Positions 1 to 8,475 of a DNA stretch of 64,000 bases are shown piece after piece. The notes beneath the pieces are model-generated. The model saw only the letters and a list, made by a program, of their open reading frames with translations. It made no database searches and was not told the DNA's origin. The position numbers and the translations under genes were made by a program. Source of the DNA: Vulcanisaeta sp. JCM 14467 (GTDB lineage Archaea > Thermoproteota > Thermoprotei > Thermoproteales > Thermocladiaceae); the NCBI RefSeq assembly GCF_001316245.1, contig NZ_BBDM01000003.1, positions 62,001-126,000 on the forward strand, written 5' to 3'. Position 1 is the first letter of the stretch. Each line of letters begins with the position of its first letter.

Positions 1-2
1 AT

Positions 3-755
3 ACCGCCGCGGTTAAGATAGGTAATGATGTGTACGTAGTGTGGAGGGGTGGCTATAGGAGACTCAGTAATAATGCGATTACAGCCACGGGATTTAGGGT
101 TATGACCATGCCGGAGTTGGGTATTTACGGCGAGAGGCCTGCGGGTATATACCCCCACCATGCGGTACTGGATATGCTGCATTACGGCTTATTGCCTGGT
201 AAAAACGTAGTAATTTATGGAGATAATACATACGCATTATCGTTGGCGAGGGAATTGATGAAGCGTGGTGCTAATGTAAAGGTCGTATCACCCACGGAGT
301 TTGGCGTTGAAGGTGTACATGGAGGTTTCGAGGTTGTCATTGGTAGGGTTAGGTATGTTAGGGGCCGTGGTAGGGTTGAGAAGGTCTTGGTGAATAATGA
401 GTGGATTGCTGCGGATACCCTGGTGATATCCATGTTTAAGCCATTCAAGCCATTCCCAAGCCTTAGGGCTGTTGGGCAAGCGGTTATTGAGACGTATGAT
501 CCGGGCATTGTAATTGAGAGTGGTAGGATAATGGCTAAGGAGCTGGCAAGCGTGTCTAATGAGTTCGTGTTAATAGATAGTGATTTACCTGTTTACCCAG
601 GTAGTAGGGTTAGTAGGGATGTGCGTAGGGTAATAATCCAATGCAGGGGGTGTAGGGTCATGGTTAATGATAGGGAGTACGTAATTAGTGGTGATGCTTC
701 AGTAATTGAATTACCGGATGTTGATAGGGTGAGTATTAGGAGGGTGGTTTCATGA
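3..755 (+). CDS. NAD(P)/FAD-dependent oxidoreductase, C-terminal part (gene begins before the window)
   Basis: The frame is open from the first bases of the window, so the N-terminus, with any FAD-binding motif, lies outside. The visible part has a second Rossmann-like nucleotide-binding segment (VVIYGDNTYALSLAREL, about residue 60 of the GTG-initiated stretch) followed by a beta strand with VKVV. This layout fits two-dinucleotide-binding flavoprotein subunits like those of GlpA, HcnB and sarcosine oxidase alpha. A short C-R-G-C motif near the C-terminus may be what remains of a cysteine-rich tail. The stop overlaps the start of the FGGY kinase (ATGA), so the two are co-transcribed. With the kinase and FAD oxidase downstream, a role in glycerol-3-phosphate or polyol oxidation is inferred. 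The substrate cannot be read from the sequence. Confidence 0.7.
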   Translation, partial: TAAVKIGNDVYVVWRGGYRRLSNNAITATGFRVMTMPELGIYGERPAGIYPHHAVLDMLHYGLLPGKNVVIYGDNTYALSLARELMKRGANVKVVSPTEFGVEGVHGGFEVVIGRVRYVRGRGRVEKVLVNNEWIAADTLVISMFKPFKPFPSLRAVGQAVIETYDPGIVIESGRIMAKELASVSNEFVLIDSDLPVYPGSRVSRDVRRVIIQCRGCRVMVNDREYVISGDASVIELPDVDRVSIRRVVS

Positions 756-2158
756 GTCTTGGGGTTATTGATGTTGGTACCACGAACATCAAGCTCATAG
801 TATATGATGAGGAGCTTAACCAGAGGTATTCGGAGACCGTGAACGTACCAATGATATTTCCCGGTGATTACCAAGTCGAGCAAGACGCGAACGCGCTTAA
901 ATCAGCGTTTAATCACCTAATTAATGTAGCCAGGGATAGGGGCATTAAGTACCTTGGAATCTCCACGTACAGGGCATCAATACTTGCATGGGATAGGTCA
1001 GGTAATCCCCTCATAAACGTGATTACGTGGCTGGACAGGAGGGGCTTGGGAATCGTTAATAAATTACCATACTCATTCATGAGGCATTTACCGTTATTGA
1101 GCAGCATCCTAATACCAACATCACCTGTTATGCAGATACTTTGGCTGTTAAGGAATAAGCGGGACCTAATCGAACGTGTGAGGAAGGGCGAGGTTTTCAT
1201 CGGCACGTTGAGTTCATACCTGGCGTACCTCGTTAGTAATAGGTACATTAATGACGCAAGTAATGAGGCGTTGACGGGGCTGTGGCATCCAGGTAATTTT
1301 AGGAGGATTGACGCTGTGTACGAATTACTTGGGATACCCAGGGAGGTGGGGCCTGTCGTTGTTGACAATATTAATGAATTTGGGGAAGTCAATGGAATTA
1401 GGGTTGGGGTCCTAATTGCTGATCAGCAGGCGGCGATGGTTGGCGAGGGTTGTTTAGGCATTGGTTGTGGTAAGGTCACGAATGGTACAGGCTCATTCGT
1501 GGACGCGGTCATCGACAGGTTTAGGCTTATTGGTGATGGCTTATTGCCACTCCTCATTCTTAAGTATGGAGGCAACGTGTTTTATGGAGTTGAGGGTTTC
1601 CTGCCCGCCACCGGTTCGGTAATTGATTGGTTGGTCAAGCTTGGATTACTATCCTCACCACAGGAATTGGACAGCTTAGTTAATGTTAATACCCAGGGCA
1701 TAGTGGTTGTACCAGCACTCGCCGGTGTTAATGTACCGCCAAGGCCATGCGCCAGGGGCTTTATTGATGGCTTAACGCTAAATACCACGAGGGAATCTTT
1801 CGTGAGGGCTACCATTGAGGGTATCGTCCAATTAATAGGCCTTATCTTCGATAAGATTAAGGCATACTCGAGGGTTAATGTTGTTAGGGTTGATGGCGGT
1901 TTATCAAGGAGCGTGCTATTCCTCAGGTTACTGGCCACGGCATTGAATACCGTTGTCGAGAGACAGAGGGATGTGGAGGCGACGGCGAGGGGTGTCGCGG
2001 CATTGCTGAAGGTGTTTAAGGGTGATTGGTCATTAAACGATATTGCTAGGGGTATTCACGTAAATGTCGAGTTGCATATTAATCCCGGCGAGGAGAGATT
2101 ATCATTAAGTAGGGATGTTGTTAGGAAGATTGTTGAGGGGATGAAATGCAGGACGTGA
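752..2158 (+). CDS. FGGY-family carbohydrate kinase (glycerol kinase-like)
   Basis: This is an intact 468-residue protein, close to the roughly 500 usual for FGGY kinases. The N-terminal phosphate-1 motif of the actin-like ATPase fold is clear (GVIDVGTTNIKLIVYD). A WLDRRG segment follows near residue 95, TNGTGSF near residue 250 and the adenosine-motif VDGGLSRS near residue 385. The family phosphorylates glycerol or sugars with ATP in the cytoplasm. The gene starts at an ATGA overlap with the upstream flavoprotein and its end overlaps the FAD oxidase start by 13 bp, so the three form a tight operon. Glycerol is the most likely substrate given the two redox partners, but xylulose- or erythritol-type substrates cannot be excluded. 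Confidence 0.8.
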   Translation: MSLGVIDVGTTNIKLIVYDEELNQRYSETVNVPMIFPGDYQVEQDANALKSAFNHLINVARDRGIKYLGISTYRASILAWDRSGNPLINVITWLDRRGLGIVNKLPYSFMRHLPLLSSILIPTSPVMQILWLLRNKRDLIERVRKGEVFIGTLSSYLAYLVSNRYINDASNEALTGLWHPGNFRRIDAVYELLGIPREVGPVVVDNINEFGEVNGIRVGVLIADQQAAMVGEGCLGIGCGKVTNGTGSFVDAVIDRFRLIGDGLLPLLILKYGGNVFYGVEGFLPATGSVIDWLVKLGLLSSPQELDSLVNVNTQGIVVVPALAGVNVPPRPCARGFIDGLTLNTTRESFVRATIEGIVQLIGLIFDKIKAYSRVNVVRVDGGLSRSVLFLRLLATALNTVVERQRDVEATARGVAALLKVFKGDWSLNDIARGIHVNVELHINPGEERLSLSRDVVRKIVEGMKCRT

Positions 2159-3540
2159 TTAATAAGTTGGTCAATGCCCTTGGGCCCAGCAAGGTAATAA
2201 CAAGCACTGACGTATTAAGGAGGTACTCCAGGGATTTTTGGCCGCTATTGATGATGCGTGAGCAGGTATTTAATGAGGAATTACCGAGACCCCTTGCCGT
2301 AATTATTCCCAGCAGTGTGAATGATGTGTCAACAGCCCTAAGGATCATTAATGGGGGTAATGACGTGGTGCCCGTGGTTGTTTATGGTGGTGGTTCCAGC
2401 GTAACAGGTGCATCGTACAGTGCTGACTCAATAATTATTGACATGTCGAGACTAAACAAAATAATAAGTATTGATGGGCGTGACCTATTGATAACAGTTG
2501 AGGCGGGTGCTAGGTTGAGGGATGTTGAGGGTAAGCTGAATGAGATGGGTTATAGCCTTAGGCATATTCCTCAATCATTTAATTACGCAACAATTGGTGG
2601 CTTAATCGCTACAATGAGTTCGGGCCAGTATAGCACGTTGTACGGTAATATAGAGGATATCGTGGTAAACCTAGAGGTTGTTTTACCCAATGGTGAGGTG
2701 ACCTGGTTAAGGAGTAATAATGTTCCACGCGCATCCACAGGTCCATCACTTAAGTACCTATTTATTGGTTCGGAGGGTATGCTTGGCATCATTACGAAGG
2801 CCGTGCTCAGGATTGTGCCATTACCAACATCAACAATCTACGGCGCGTATAGGTTTGACTCATTCGAGCAGGGCATTGAATCGCTCAGGGAATTAATGAT
2901 TAAGAGGATCACCCCAGCCGTTGCCAGGCTATACGATGGCAATGAGGCAACACTGAGGTTTGGCGTTGATAAGCCACTATTAATAATTAGCTTTGAGGGT
3001 TATTACGATGACTTAGTAAAGGCACTATGGAGGAGGGCTGATGAGATTGTTAAGGGTCATGGTGGGGAGTACGTGGGGAGTAGGTACTTTGAGGATTGGT
3101 TAAGGACTAGGTTTAATGTTGAGGAGGAGATCGAGATGGTTAGGAGGTACGGGTTGTGGTTTGACACGATAGAGGTATCAACTACCTGGTCCAGGATTAA
3201 TCAATTATATAGGGATTTTAGGGAATCCCTATTCAGGGTTAATGGGGTTGTGGGGGTCATGGCGCATATATCGCACTTGTACATTAACGGTGCATGCATA
3301 TACTTCACAGTATTGTTCAAGCCTGATGTAAATACCTATTGGGAGTTGTGGAGTAGGGCCATGGAGATCACGCTAAGGGATGGTGGGTCCATAAGCCATC
3401 ACCATGGTATTGGCATTGTGAGGTCAAGGTGGCTAGGGCATGAGCTTGGAAATGCCATCAATATATTAAGGGCAATAAAAGACGCTTTAGATAATAAAGG
3501 AGTGCTAAATACAAAGAATGGCATGTTCTTCCCTGACTAA
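2146..3540 (+). CDS. FAD-linked oxidase (GlcD / alkyl-DHAP synthase-like)
   Basis: This intact 464-residue flavoprotein belongs to the vanillyl-alcohol oxidase/PCMH superfamily. The N-terminal FAD-binding domain has the glycine-rich loop VVYGGGSSVTGAS near residue 83 and the segment IGGLIATMSSGQYST near residue 150. The C-terminal substrate domain contains GSISHHHGIGIVRSRWL, whose triple histidine resembles alkyldihydroxyacetonephosphate synthase more than the EHGIG of glycolate or D-lactate dehydrogenases. Archaeal ether lipids are not made by the eukaryotic AGPS route, so an oxidase or dehydrogenase acting on a polyol, its phosphate, or a 2-hydroxy acid is more likely. It is the last gene of the three-gene operon. 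Confidence 0.75.
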   Translation: MQDVINKLVNALGPSKVITSTDVLRRYSRDFWPLLMMREQVFNEELPRPLAVIIPSSVNDVSTALRIINGGNDVVPVVVYGGGSSVTGASYSADSIIIDMSRLNKIISIDGRDLLITVEAGARLRDVEGKLNEMGYSLRHIPQSFNYATIGGLIATMSSGQYSTLYGNIEDIVVNLEVVLPNGEVTWLRSNNVPRASTGPSLKYLFIGSEGMLGIITKAVLRIVPLPTSTIYGAYRFDSFEQGIESLRELMIKRITPAVARLYDGNEATLRFGVDKPLLIISFEGYYDDLVKALWRRADEIVKGHGGEYVGSRYFEDWLRTRFNVEEEIEMVRRYGLWFDTIEVSTTWSRINQLYRDFRESLFRVNGVVGVMAHISHLYINGACIYFTVLFKPDVNTYWELWSRAMEITLRDGGSISHHHGIGIVRSRWLGHELGNAINILRAIKDALDNKGVLNTKNGMFFPD

Positions 3541-3565
3541 GTGATGTTATTTTCGATAGTAGATA

Positions 3566-3571
3566 CTTAAA
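3566..3571 (+). promoter_or_regulatory. TATA box for the VapB-like gene
   Basis: CTTAAA lies in an AT-rich leader. Counting about 26 bp downstream places transcription start at about 3595, exactly at the in-frame ATA codon where the antitoxin is expected to begin. This supports a leaderless transcript. Confidence 0.45.
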
Positions 3572-3595
3572 TGGTCTAGTAAATTAAATAGTAGA

Positions 3596-3835
3596 ATAGA
3601 GCGGGTTAAGGTTGCTAGGAATTTTCAGGTCACGATACCCGCGGGTATTAAGGAGCGGCTTGGGATAAGGGTTGGCGATGTATTGCTGGTTTATGTTGAG
3701 GGTGATAAGATTGTTTTTAGGAAGCCGTCTAACGAGAGGAGGAAGCTTATATTTGGTAGGAAATTAACGCTTGAGGATATTGAGACCGGTATTGAGAGGG
3801 GTGTCGTGGATCGTGGAGGCAATAATCGATACTAA
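3596..3835 (+). CDS. AbrB/VapB-type antitoxin, start codon unclear
   Basis: The frame encodes a short SpoVT-AbrB-like protein of about 79 residues. ARNFQVTIPAGIKERLGI is the usual swapped-hairpin DNA-binding segment, followed by RVGDVLLVYVEGDKIVF and a charged tail that normally wraps the toxin. There is no ATG, GTG or TTG in frame upstream; the codon at the expected position is ATA (3596), which is a non-standard start or an error for ATG. The reading frame overlaps the PIN-domain gene by 23 bp, the normal arrangement for a VapBC pair. It would repress its own promoter and neutralise the toxin. Confidence 0.65.
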   Translation: MERVKVARNFQVTIPAGIKERLGIRVGDVLLVYVEGDKIVFRKPSNERRKLIFGRKLTLEDIETGIERGVVDRGGNNRY

Positions 3836-4196
3836 CGTGATAATACTCGATTTATTCACAGAATCTGAATTTCATAATGAGGCCAGCAAGCTCATGGATT
3901 CACCAGAGAAGTGGCTTATACCACCAATTGTGGTTCATGAGCTTATTTGGTTCCTTAGAGGGCATGGGCTTGAGGACCGTATAGACTACATAATGCAGTA
4001 TGTGAATAGCGATAAGGCTGAGATACTCTGTGAATATGGCGATTAGATACTTAATGCCATTAACCTGGCCCATACGGTAGGGGTTAGGAATTATAATGAC
4101 ATGGTAATACTAGCCCACGTACTTGCTGAGAATAAGCCGTTGGCAACATTTAACGCCAAACTTGCTAAGTTTGTGAAGAAAATGGGTGTTATATAA
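3813..4196 (+). CDS. PIN-domain ribonuclease (VapC-like toxin), interrupted by an in-frame TAG
   Basis: The GTG start at 3813 opens IIDTNVIILDLF, the first strand of a PIN domain with its catalytic aspartate. The second acidic position lies in VVHELIWFL. After CEYGD a TAG (4044-4046) occurs in frame, then the same frame continues with ILNAINLAH, NDMVILAHV (third acidic site) and a normal C-terminus ending at 4196. The total length of 127 codons is typical of VapC, which cleaves RNA such as tRNA. This is one of few breaks in the window that is a clean nonsense codon with no frame change. It is either an inactivated toxin or a base miscall. Confidence 0.7.
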
Positions 4197-4233
4197 CCCT
4201 GCCCAGGTAATTTTTATGAGTGGTTTGTTGCCC

Positions 4234-4596
4234 TTAAACGTCGACTTCTAGGAAGCCGTCCTGGGTGACCCTAACCCTGTATGTCGGTAGTGGTGTCTTT
4301 ATGTCCGCGTACTCACAGGGTGTGTCTGGTCTCACCTGGGGTTTCTCGATCATCTCGCCGGTCCTAACGTCGTACTTCGCCAGGTGGGCTGGGCATGTGG
4401 CTATGTAGCCGTTGACGTCAGTCAGTAGGGCGCAGCCCATGTGGGCGCACACGGCATGCATTCCGTAGTAGTTGTCGCCGTACTTGACAATGAGTATTGG
4501 CTTACCATCGACCCAGGTTATTACCGAGTTCCTCCTCTCAAAGACCTTAACCAGTATGGACACCCTCCTCCACATACATGGTCGAGGTAAAGCCAC
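4234..4596 (-). CDS. Rieske-type [2Fe-2S] ferredoxin
   Basis: This 120-residue protein has both Rieske cluster motifs: CAHMGC (C-x-H) near residue 50 and CPAHLAKYD (C-x-x-H) near residue 68, with WVDGKPILIVKYGD before them. There is no membrane anchor or oxygenase domain, so it is a soluble electron carrier. The longest frame opens with GTG at 4596; ATG at 4575 (MWRRV) is an equally good start. It stands alone between the VapBC-like pair and the ribbon-helix-helix gene, so its redox partner is unknown. Confidence 0.85.
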   Translation of the reverse strand: MALPRPCMWRRVSILVKVFERRNSVITWVDGKPILIVKYGDNYYGMHAVCAHMGCALLTDVNGYIATCPAHLAKYDVRTGEMIEKPQVRPDTPCEYADIKTPLPTYRVRVTQDGFLEVDV

Positions 4597-4703
4597 TAAT
4601 TAATTAGCTTTATTACAATAAGTAAATCTAAAATGACAAGTCAGAGGTTATTCGCATCAGCATCATGAAGCATAAACGCGTTAGTGACTATCTCGATCCT
4701 CCC

Positions 4704-4937
4704 TCACGAGGATGATACCGAGCCTGGCAGTGATTCAGGTAATCTATCAATGATACTATTCAATTTATTTAATACCTCCTCCCGCCTAAGCTCGGCAATC
4801 CTCCTCACTATGAAGTTCCTAATCTCCTCACTCCAGTTAACCATTGCCGAATACCTATCCATGGCCTCCTTCAACTCCCTCGGAACCCTAACCGTAATTA
4901 CGGCACTACCACCCATTAGCAATTCGGGTGAATGCAT
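4704..4937 (-). CDS. Ribbon-helix-helix (CopG/Arc-like) DNA-binding protein
   Basis: The start of the protein is VITVRVPRELKEAMDRY, a canonical beta strand plus helix of the RHH fold, followed by a charged C-terminal helix. Such proteins are repressors or antitoxins. I place the start at the ATG at 4937, just after the stop of the upstream gene; ATG at 4916 (MGGSAVITV) is an alternative, and a TTG-initiated form would overlap that gene by 20 bp. The partner is unusual: not a PIN or RelE toxin but a retropepsin-like protein immediately upstream on the same strand. Confidence 0.7.
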   Translation of the reverse strand: MHSPELLMGGSAVITVRVPRELKEAMDRYSAMVNWSEEIRNFIVRRIAELRREEVLNKLNSIIDRLPESLPGSVSSS

Positions 4938-4941
4938 GAAT

Positions 4942-5319
4942 TTAAGCCCTACGCCGCTCAATGAGCGCCTTCATCAGCATCCTCGCTGGGCGTAATTCCC
5001 TTCTGAATGGGTCGAGGACGAGCCTAAACTCCTCAAGGGTCACGGTGCCCAGTAGGTTCTCATCCTCACTCTCGCCAAGCACGACAGGCGTGTGTCTCTC
5101 GCCATAGCCCTTTAGCTCAATCACGGCCTCGGAAACCCAGCGCTTAATTACCGTGCCATCGGCGAGGACAAACTCCACCTCCTGAATAGGCCTTAGACCC
5201 AGGTACTCCCAAACATCTCTCTTCAGGATCGTGTATATGGCGCCTAAGTCCACGAGTAACTTCACTGGCATGGACTTATCTCCATGCTTAACCACGGCAT
5301 CCACGTAAACAAGGCTCAT
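4942..5319 (-). CDS. Retropepsin-like (clan AA) aspartyl protease family protein
   Basis: This 125-residue protein has the half-pepsin pattern of small archaeal aspartyl-protease-like proteins: an early strand VDAVVKHG, then LLVDLGAIYTILKRDVW, a flap-like segment with FVLADGTVIKRWVSEA, and LLGTVTLEEF near the C-terminus. The catalytic triad is normally D-[ST]-G; here it reads D-L-G, so activity is doubtful. It would act as a dimer. The gene is followed within a few bases by an RHH gene on the same strand, forming a two-gene unit. Whether it is a protease, a toxin-like partner or a binding domain cannot be told from sequence. Confidence 0.65.
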   Translation of the reverse strand: MSLVYVDAVVKHGDKSMPVKLLVDLGAIYTILKRDVWEYLGLRPIQEVEFVLADGTVIKRWVSEAVIELKGYGERHTPVVLGESEDENLLGTVTLEEFRLVLDPFRRELRPARMLMKALIERRRA

Positions 5320-5364
5320 GCAGCCCTGATTAATACACGGAGTATTTCCCTTAAAGCTTTCCGC

Positions 5365-6472
5365 CTAATTATACACCCTAACCACCCTATACCAATTATC
5401 CCTCTCGGCGGGTGTTAGGCCTAGGCTCCTTATCATGCTTATTATTGATTCCTTGGTTAGTACCGGCATCTTAAGCCTGTGGCCGGTATCACCCTCTCCT
5501 CATACAGGGTCCCACCGAAGTCGTTGGCGCCAAACTTAAGGGCTAGTTGGGCAACCTCGAGCCATTCGTGAGCCAGCTTGACTGTATGTTCGGTAATTCG
5601 TTCTTGAATACGAGCCTAGCCACTGCGACCACCCTGAGTAATGTGGCTGAGGTTAGTGGGTATGGTACCTCCCTCGTCAACTCGCTATTGCCCGGCTCGA
5701 AGTTCCATGCCGTGAATGATAGGAACCCATGCGTCCTCCTCTGTAGCTGTATAATCCTGTATAGGTGCTCCGCCCAGTCACTTATTGTCTCCACGTGGCC
5801 GTACATCATGGTTGCATTACTCATGATACCCATCCTGTGGGCTACCTCCATTATATTTAGCCAGGTCTCGGTATCGATCTTATGCGGTGCAATGACCCTC
5901 CTCACCCTATCAACGAGTATCTCACCACCGCCACCAGCCAGTGTATCCATCCCGGCAGCCCTAAGCCTATCAAGGACCTCGCCATAACTCATCCTATGCT
6001 TCCTGGCCAGGTAATCAACCTCTATCGGGCTCAAGCCGTGAATAGCCACGTGGGGTAGCTTAGCCTTTAAGGCTTTGAATAACTCCTCGTAGTACTCAAT
6101 GTTTAGTTCGGGGTTTATGCCACCCTGGACAAGTACCTGCCTAATACCAAACTCCCTATCAACGGCCGCAACCCTACGTACGGCATCCTCAACACTCAAT
6201 GTGTAGGCCTCAGGGTGATTCGGCGGCCTATAGAAGGCGCAGAACCTGCATGCTATCACGCATACGTTGGTGTAGTTGAGTATCATGTTTGGTATGAAGG
6301 TGACAACATTACCGAAGTACCTCCTAGTCAGGTACTCGGCTGCCAACCCAAGCTCCCAAAGGTCCGCCTTAAACAATTCCTCAATGTCCCGTGGACCGAG
6401 TTCATCCCCGTAAATAGCCCTCTCAATCGCTGGACTCCAATTGTCGGCCACACAATCATTGCTGATGGACAC
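5365..6472 (-). CDS. mqnC: Cyclic dehypoxanthinyl futalosine synthase MqnC (two frameshifts near the C-terminus)
   Basis: This radical SAM enzyme closes the ring of dehypoxanthine futalosine in the futalosine route to menaquinone. The cluster motif CVIACRFCAFYR lies near residue 72. Family motifs follow: GGINPELNIEYYEELF, HGLSPIEVDY, AGGGGEILVDRVR, ATMMYGHVET and NIQSSWL. The continuous frame stops at 5543, but the remainder continues in shifted frames as ALKFGANDFGGTLYEE and a C-terminus ending WYRVVRVYN at 5365. The breaks near 5555 and 5487 are probably sequence indels. It is divergent from mqnE-mqnA-mqnD across 140 bp, so the two arms may share a control region. Confidence 0.88.
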
Positions 6473-6612
6473 TATTTAAGTTATTGCGGTATTCCCTACT
6501 AAATCCATGCATTGATTTCCTCATTAGGTGGGACGTATCATGCGATGAAGTGGGATTTGAAGTGGAATTGGAGATCAATGTTTAATAAGGGATTTAGCGT
6601 TTGTTATTTGTC

Positions 6613-7703
6613 ATGTGTACAATAGATGACCTTCGAAATGCCGTAATTAACGGCATTACTAAGTCTGATGCCGAGGAGTTCATGAGGGAGTGCGATTTTA
6701 AGGTCCTGGCAAGGGCGGCTAATGAGCTTACGCGGAAGATAACCGGGGACACGGCTACTGTGGTAAATAACGTAGTCATTAATTACTCAAACATATGCGT
6801 GGCCCAATGCCCAATATGCGCCTTCTACAGGCCCAAGGGGCACCCAGAGGCCTATGTTAGGACGCCTGAGGAGATTGCGAAGGGCGTGCTCGAGGCCAAG
6901 GCACGCTTTGGAGTGACAGAGCTGCACATAAATGGTGGCTTCAACCCGGACCTGGGCATTGAGTACTTCGAGGAGGTTTTCAGGTCTGTTAAGAGGGTGG
7001 CGCCTGACGTAGTTATTAAGGGGCCCACGGCGGCGGAGGTGGACTTCTACGCCAGGGTATGGAGGATGAGTACGAAGGAGGTTCTCGAGAGATTCAAGGA
7101 TGCTGGACTTGATGCACTTAGTGGAGGCGGTGCTGAGATACTTAATGAGGAGGTTAGGAGGGTAATAACTCCGTACAAGTTCAACGCTGAGACTTGGCTT
7201 AGGATTCAGGAAGAGGCCCATAAGGTCGGTCTCATGAGTAATGCCACAATGCTCTATGGCCATATTGAGAAGCCAAGCCACATAGTTGAGCATGTCTTCG
7301 CGATTAAGGAGGTTCAGGAGAAAACCCACGGCATACTGATGTTTATACCGATAAAGTTCGTCCCATGGAACACAAGGCTGTTCAAGGAGGGCATTGTTAA
7401 GGGGCCTGCGCCGGCGGAGTACGATATTAAGGTTGTGGCAATCTCGAGACTTATACTTGGGGACTCAATAAGGAGGATAGCGCTTACTGGGTTTCGACTG
7501 GTAAGAGGTTGGCATCAACACTATTGATGGCTGGTGCTAATGACCTCGTGGGCACGATGATTAATGAGCAGGTACTTAGGCAGGCGGGCTCCAGGGAGTC
7601 CGTGACACTGGGCGAGCTGGCACACATAGCTCGTGAGGCTGGGTTGAGGCTGTTCCTGAGGGATACATTTCATAGGATAATTGCCGAAGTTAGCGGTACC
7701 TAG
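6613..7703 (+). CDS. mqnE: Aminofutalosine synthase MqnE (one frameshift near 7480)
   Basis: This radical SAM enzyme adds the enolpyruvyl product of MqnA to SAM-derived adenosine to give aminofutalosine. CVAQCPICAFYRPKGHPEAY carries the C-x3-C-x2-C cluster site. INGGFNPDLGIEYFE, SGGGAEILNEEVRRVI and NATMLYGHIE are MqnE/MqnC family blocks. A missing base near 7480 breaks the frame, and the second part continues with STGKRLASTLLMAGANDLVGT to the stop at 7703. I use ATG 6613; a TTG 12 bp upstream is also open. The gene is about 50% identical in layout to the divergent mqnC, its paralogue. mqnA follows within a few bases. Confidence 0.88.
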
Positions 7704-7714
7704 GGTTGGTGGTA

Positions 7715-8449
7715 ATGGTCGTTGTCCGTCTGAAGTATGCGCATTCTGACCCGCTCTTCTATTACTCAGGGCTTGACCCAATATGGGCCGGTAATAATGA
7801 GTCAATAAGGCTATTACTAGAGGGTAAGGCTAGCATCGGCTTTGTGCCGCTGACATACGCTGCGCATAACTGTGACTTACTCTACGTAGTCCCTAGATTC
7901 GCCATTTACAGTGATGGCCCCGTAATATCGGCTAGACTATTCAGGGGCTATGGCGTTGGTTATGCCGCTGTTAGTGATACGAGCGTTAATGCCATGGCTG
8001 TCAGGAAGTTGTTGGGCATCGACTTTAGGGTGGTTAACGACCCATACGGTGCGTTGAAGGAGTTTGGTGCCGTATTGGTTATTGGGGATGACGCGCTGAG
8101 GATGGTTGATGCGGGTTACCCATACATAGTTGACGTGGGTGAGTTATGGAGGGAGAGGGTTGGGTTACCGCTTGTCTACGCGGTTATGGTCGTTGCTAGG
8201 AATTACGATGATCATGAACTCAATGCCGTGGTTAATGCGATTGAGAGGTCTCTCGAGCTGTTTGAGAGGGATCCAGAGCCCGTTATTCAATATACCGCGA
8301 ACAGGGTTGGTGTGTCCAGGGATTTGATTAGACAGTACTTCAGTGCCATTAAGTATAGGGTTGATGATAGGGTTGTCATGGGCATTAATGAAGAATTGAG
8401 GATATTCGGCATAAATAACTGCCTACAATTCCTAGGCAATAAAACTTAA
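7715..8449 (+). CDS. mqnA: Chorismate dehydratase MqnA
   Basis: This intact protein of about 245 residues has the periplasmic-binding-protein fold used by MqnA. It dehydrates chorismate to 3-enolpyruvylbenzoate, the first step of the futalosine pathway. Recognisable segments are ASIGFVPLTYAA near residue 40, RLFRGYGVGYAAVSDTS, FGAVLVIGDDALR and PYIVDVGELWRERVGLPLV, which match the MqnA/MqnD superfamily. It follows mqnE with about 10 bp between stop and ATG and precedes mqnD, making one transcription unit. A TTG at 7706 is an alternative start. Confidence 0.85.
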   Translation: MVVVRLKYAHSDPLFYYSGLDPIWAGNNESIRLLLEGKASIGFVPLTYAAHNCDLLYVVPRFAIYSDGPVISARLFRGYGVGYAAVSDTSVNAMAVRKLLGIDFRVVNDPYGALKEFGAVLVIGDDALRMVDAGYPYIVDVGELWRERVGLPLVYAVMVVARNYDDHELNAVVNAIERSLELFERDPEPVIQYTANRVGVSRDLIRQYFSAIKYRVDDRVVMGINEELRIFGINNCLQFLGNKT

Positions 8450-8475
8450 TACTATGATATACCTGAATCATCACG

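Noticed and set aside
4625-4700. Possible C/D-box sRNA on the minus strand with GCTGATGC and CTGA
   Set aside because: Only the C'-like and D-like parts are present; no convincing C and D' boxes at the required distance.
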